In this document: positions 5,423 through 5,997 of the stretch, piece after piece
Layout of the letters: every line of letters begins with the position of its first letter
Numbering within the stretch: the first letter of the stretch is position 1
Assembly: GCA_016763915.1 (NCBI GenBank)
Contig: JAESSX010000231.1
Location: 1 to 5,997 of the forward strand
Length of the DNA: 5,997 nucleotides
Source of the DNA: Rhodospirillales bacterium
GTDB taxonomy: Bacteria > Pseudomonadota > Alphaproteobacteria > Rhodospirillales_A > Casp-alpha2
Reading direction: 5' to 3'
Translations under genes and position numbers: made by a program
Notes under the pieces: generated by a model
What the model saw: only the letters and a program-made list of their open reading frames with translations
What the model was told of the DNA's origin: nothing
Database searches by the model: none

Positions 5423-5896
5423 GTGAATAAACGCCGGATTTTCAAAATATGTCACCTTTTCCTGGGAGTCAGCCTGCTGGCCCTAAGCCTGTCCGCTTGC
5501 GAAAGCCGGAAAAACACCCGGGGCAACCTTCTTGACCCCGAAAGGGTCGTCGAAATTCGCCCCGGAGAACAATCCCGTGAAGAAGTAGCGGAAATCCTGG
5601 GCTCTCCTTCCAGCATCACTCCCTTCGGCAGCGATACCTGGTATTATATTTCACAACGGATCGAAACTTTTGCCTTTTTTGAGCCCAAGGTCACGGAAAG
5701 GCAGATCGTCGTGGTGTCTTTCGACAAGAAAGGCATTGTCGTCAAAATCGATACCCTGGGGCTGGAAAAGGGCCAGAAGATCATTCCCGTGGCCCGTAAG
5801 ACGCCGACCCACGGCAACGAAATGACCGTTCTGGAACAAATGATCGGCAACCTGGGCCGGTTCAAGAAGGCCAACACCAAAAAGGCAGAAGAATAA
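5423..5896 (+). CDS. bamE: Outer membrane protein assembly factor BamE (SmpA/OmlA lipoprotein)
   Basis: BamE is a lipoprotein of the BAM complex, which folds beta-barrel proteins into the outer membrane. With start GTG 5423 the product is 157 aa, longer than E. coli BamE (113 aa). Residues 1-26 are a lipoprotein signal (NKRR, then a hydrophobic core) ending in the lipobox LSAC, with Cys27 as the lipidated residue. Serine follows Glu after the Cys, so there is no Asp at position +2, consistent with sorting to the outer membrane. The SmpA/OmlA domain spans about 37-113: VVEIRPGEQSREEVAEILGSP, then FGSDTWYYISQRIE, and VVVSFDKKGIVVKIDTL, matching the E. coli pattern of IRVGMTQQQV, FGTNTWFYV and LTLTFNSSGVLTNID. 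A roughly 40-residue polar, lysine-rich tail with PVARKTPTHGNEMTVLEQMIG follows, as often seen in alphaproteobacterial members. TTG 5420 or GTG 5384 are alternative starts. It is divergent from the chaperone gene. Confidence 0.95.
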   Translation: MNKRRIFKICHLFLGVSLLALSLSACESRKNTRGNLLDPERVVEIRPGEQSREEVAEILGSPSSITPFGSDTWYYISQRIETFAFFEPKVTERQIVVVSFDKKGIVVKIDTLGLEKGQKIIPVARKTPTHGNEMTVLEQMIGNLGRFKKANTKKAEE

Positions 5897-5934
5897 GGGC
5901 TTCCGGCGCCCCTAATCCCTCTCCTGCCCCTCGC

Positions 5935-5997
5935 TCACCACCCTTTGGACAAGACCGCCAGCAACAGGATGGCGACGATGTTGATGATCTTGATCAT
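5935..5997 (-). CDS. Small hydrophobic reading frame at the window edge, possibly a gene fragment
   Basis: The minus strand encodes 20 residues and a TGA stop, beginning with an ATG formed by the last three bases of the window. Residues 1-16 (MIKIINIVAILLLAVL) are a strong membrane segment, followed by SKGW. It could be a complete mini membrane protein, or the last transmembrane helix of a longer protein whose gene continues beyond the window. I do not recognise it, and no ribosome site can be seen because the sequence ends. Its stop lies 38 bases from the bamE stop, so the two are convergent. Confidence 0.35.
   Translation of the reverse strand: MIKIINIVAILLLAVLSKGW

Noticed and set aside
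5897..5934. GGGC/GCCC inverted repeat after the bamE stop as a possible terminator.
   Set aside because: The stem is only four base pairs and no T-tract follows on either strand.

Overview
The window reads as chromosomal housekeeping DNA from an alphaproteobacterium, most like the Rhodospirillales and related orders. Three things point there: the gene order yceD(DUF177)-rpmF-plsX-fabH-ihfA-MerR-tRNA-Pro, a CBP3/UQCC1-type ubiquinol-cytochrome c chaperone gene divergent from bamE, and a P-ring (FlgI) relative at the left end, which implies a Gram-negative flagellate. Base composition is moderately GC-rich and highest in the left 500 bases. Lineage and functions are inferred from protein families read by eye; no database search was run.

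Layout, left to right. Positions 77-505 (minus) encode a short secreted protein equal to only the C-terminal third of FlgI. Positions 506-748 hold no convincing gene, only a possible upstream start for the FlgI-like gene. A complete tRNA-Pro(GGG) lies at 749-825 (minus) with a good promoter behind it. From 937 to 5281 everything is on the minus strand. In transcription order these are the cytochrome bc1 chaperone, the DUF177/YceD protein, ribosomal protein L32, PlsX, FabH, IHF alpha and a MerR-type regulator. At 5423-5896 a bamE lipoprotein gene runs on the plus strand, divergent from the chaperone. The last 63 bases carry a minus-strand hydrophobic reading frame that starts at, or runs past, the window edge.

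How the genes work together. YceD and L32 belong to large ribosomal subunit biogenesis. PlsX makes acyl-phosphate for phospholipid synthesis and FabH starts fatty acid chains, so ribosome and membrane synthesis sit in one cluster. The ihfA and MerR genes form a regulatory pair with their own likely promoter. The junctions suggest translational coupling: the chaperone and YceD genes overlap, plsX and fabH share ATGA, and ihfA and the MerR gene are 2 nt apart. Separate promoter-like sequences precede rpmF, ihfA and the tRNA, and candidates lie in the bamE/chaperone divergent gap. Several starts are probably not ATG (plsX TTG, ihfA GTG, bamE GTG or TTG).

I see no new multi-gene system, CRISPR array, insertion sequence or phage. 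The item most worth a second look is the stand-alone FlgI C-terminal domain with its own signal peptide.
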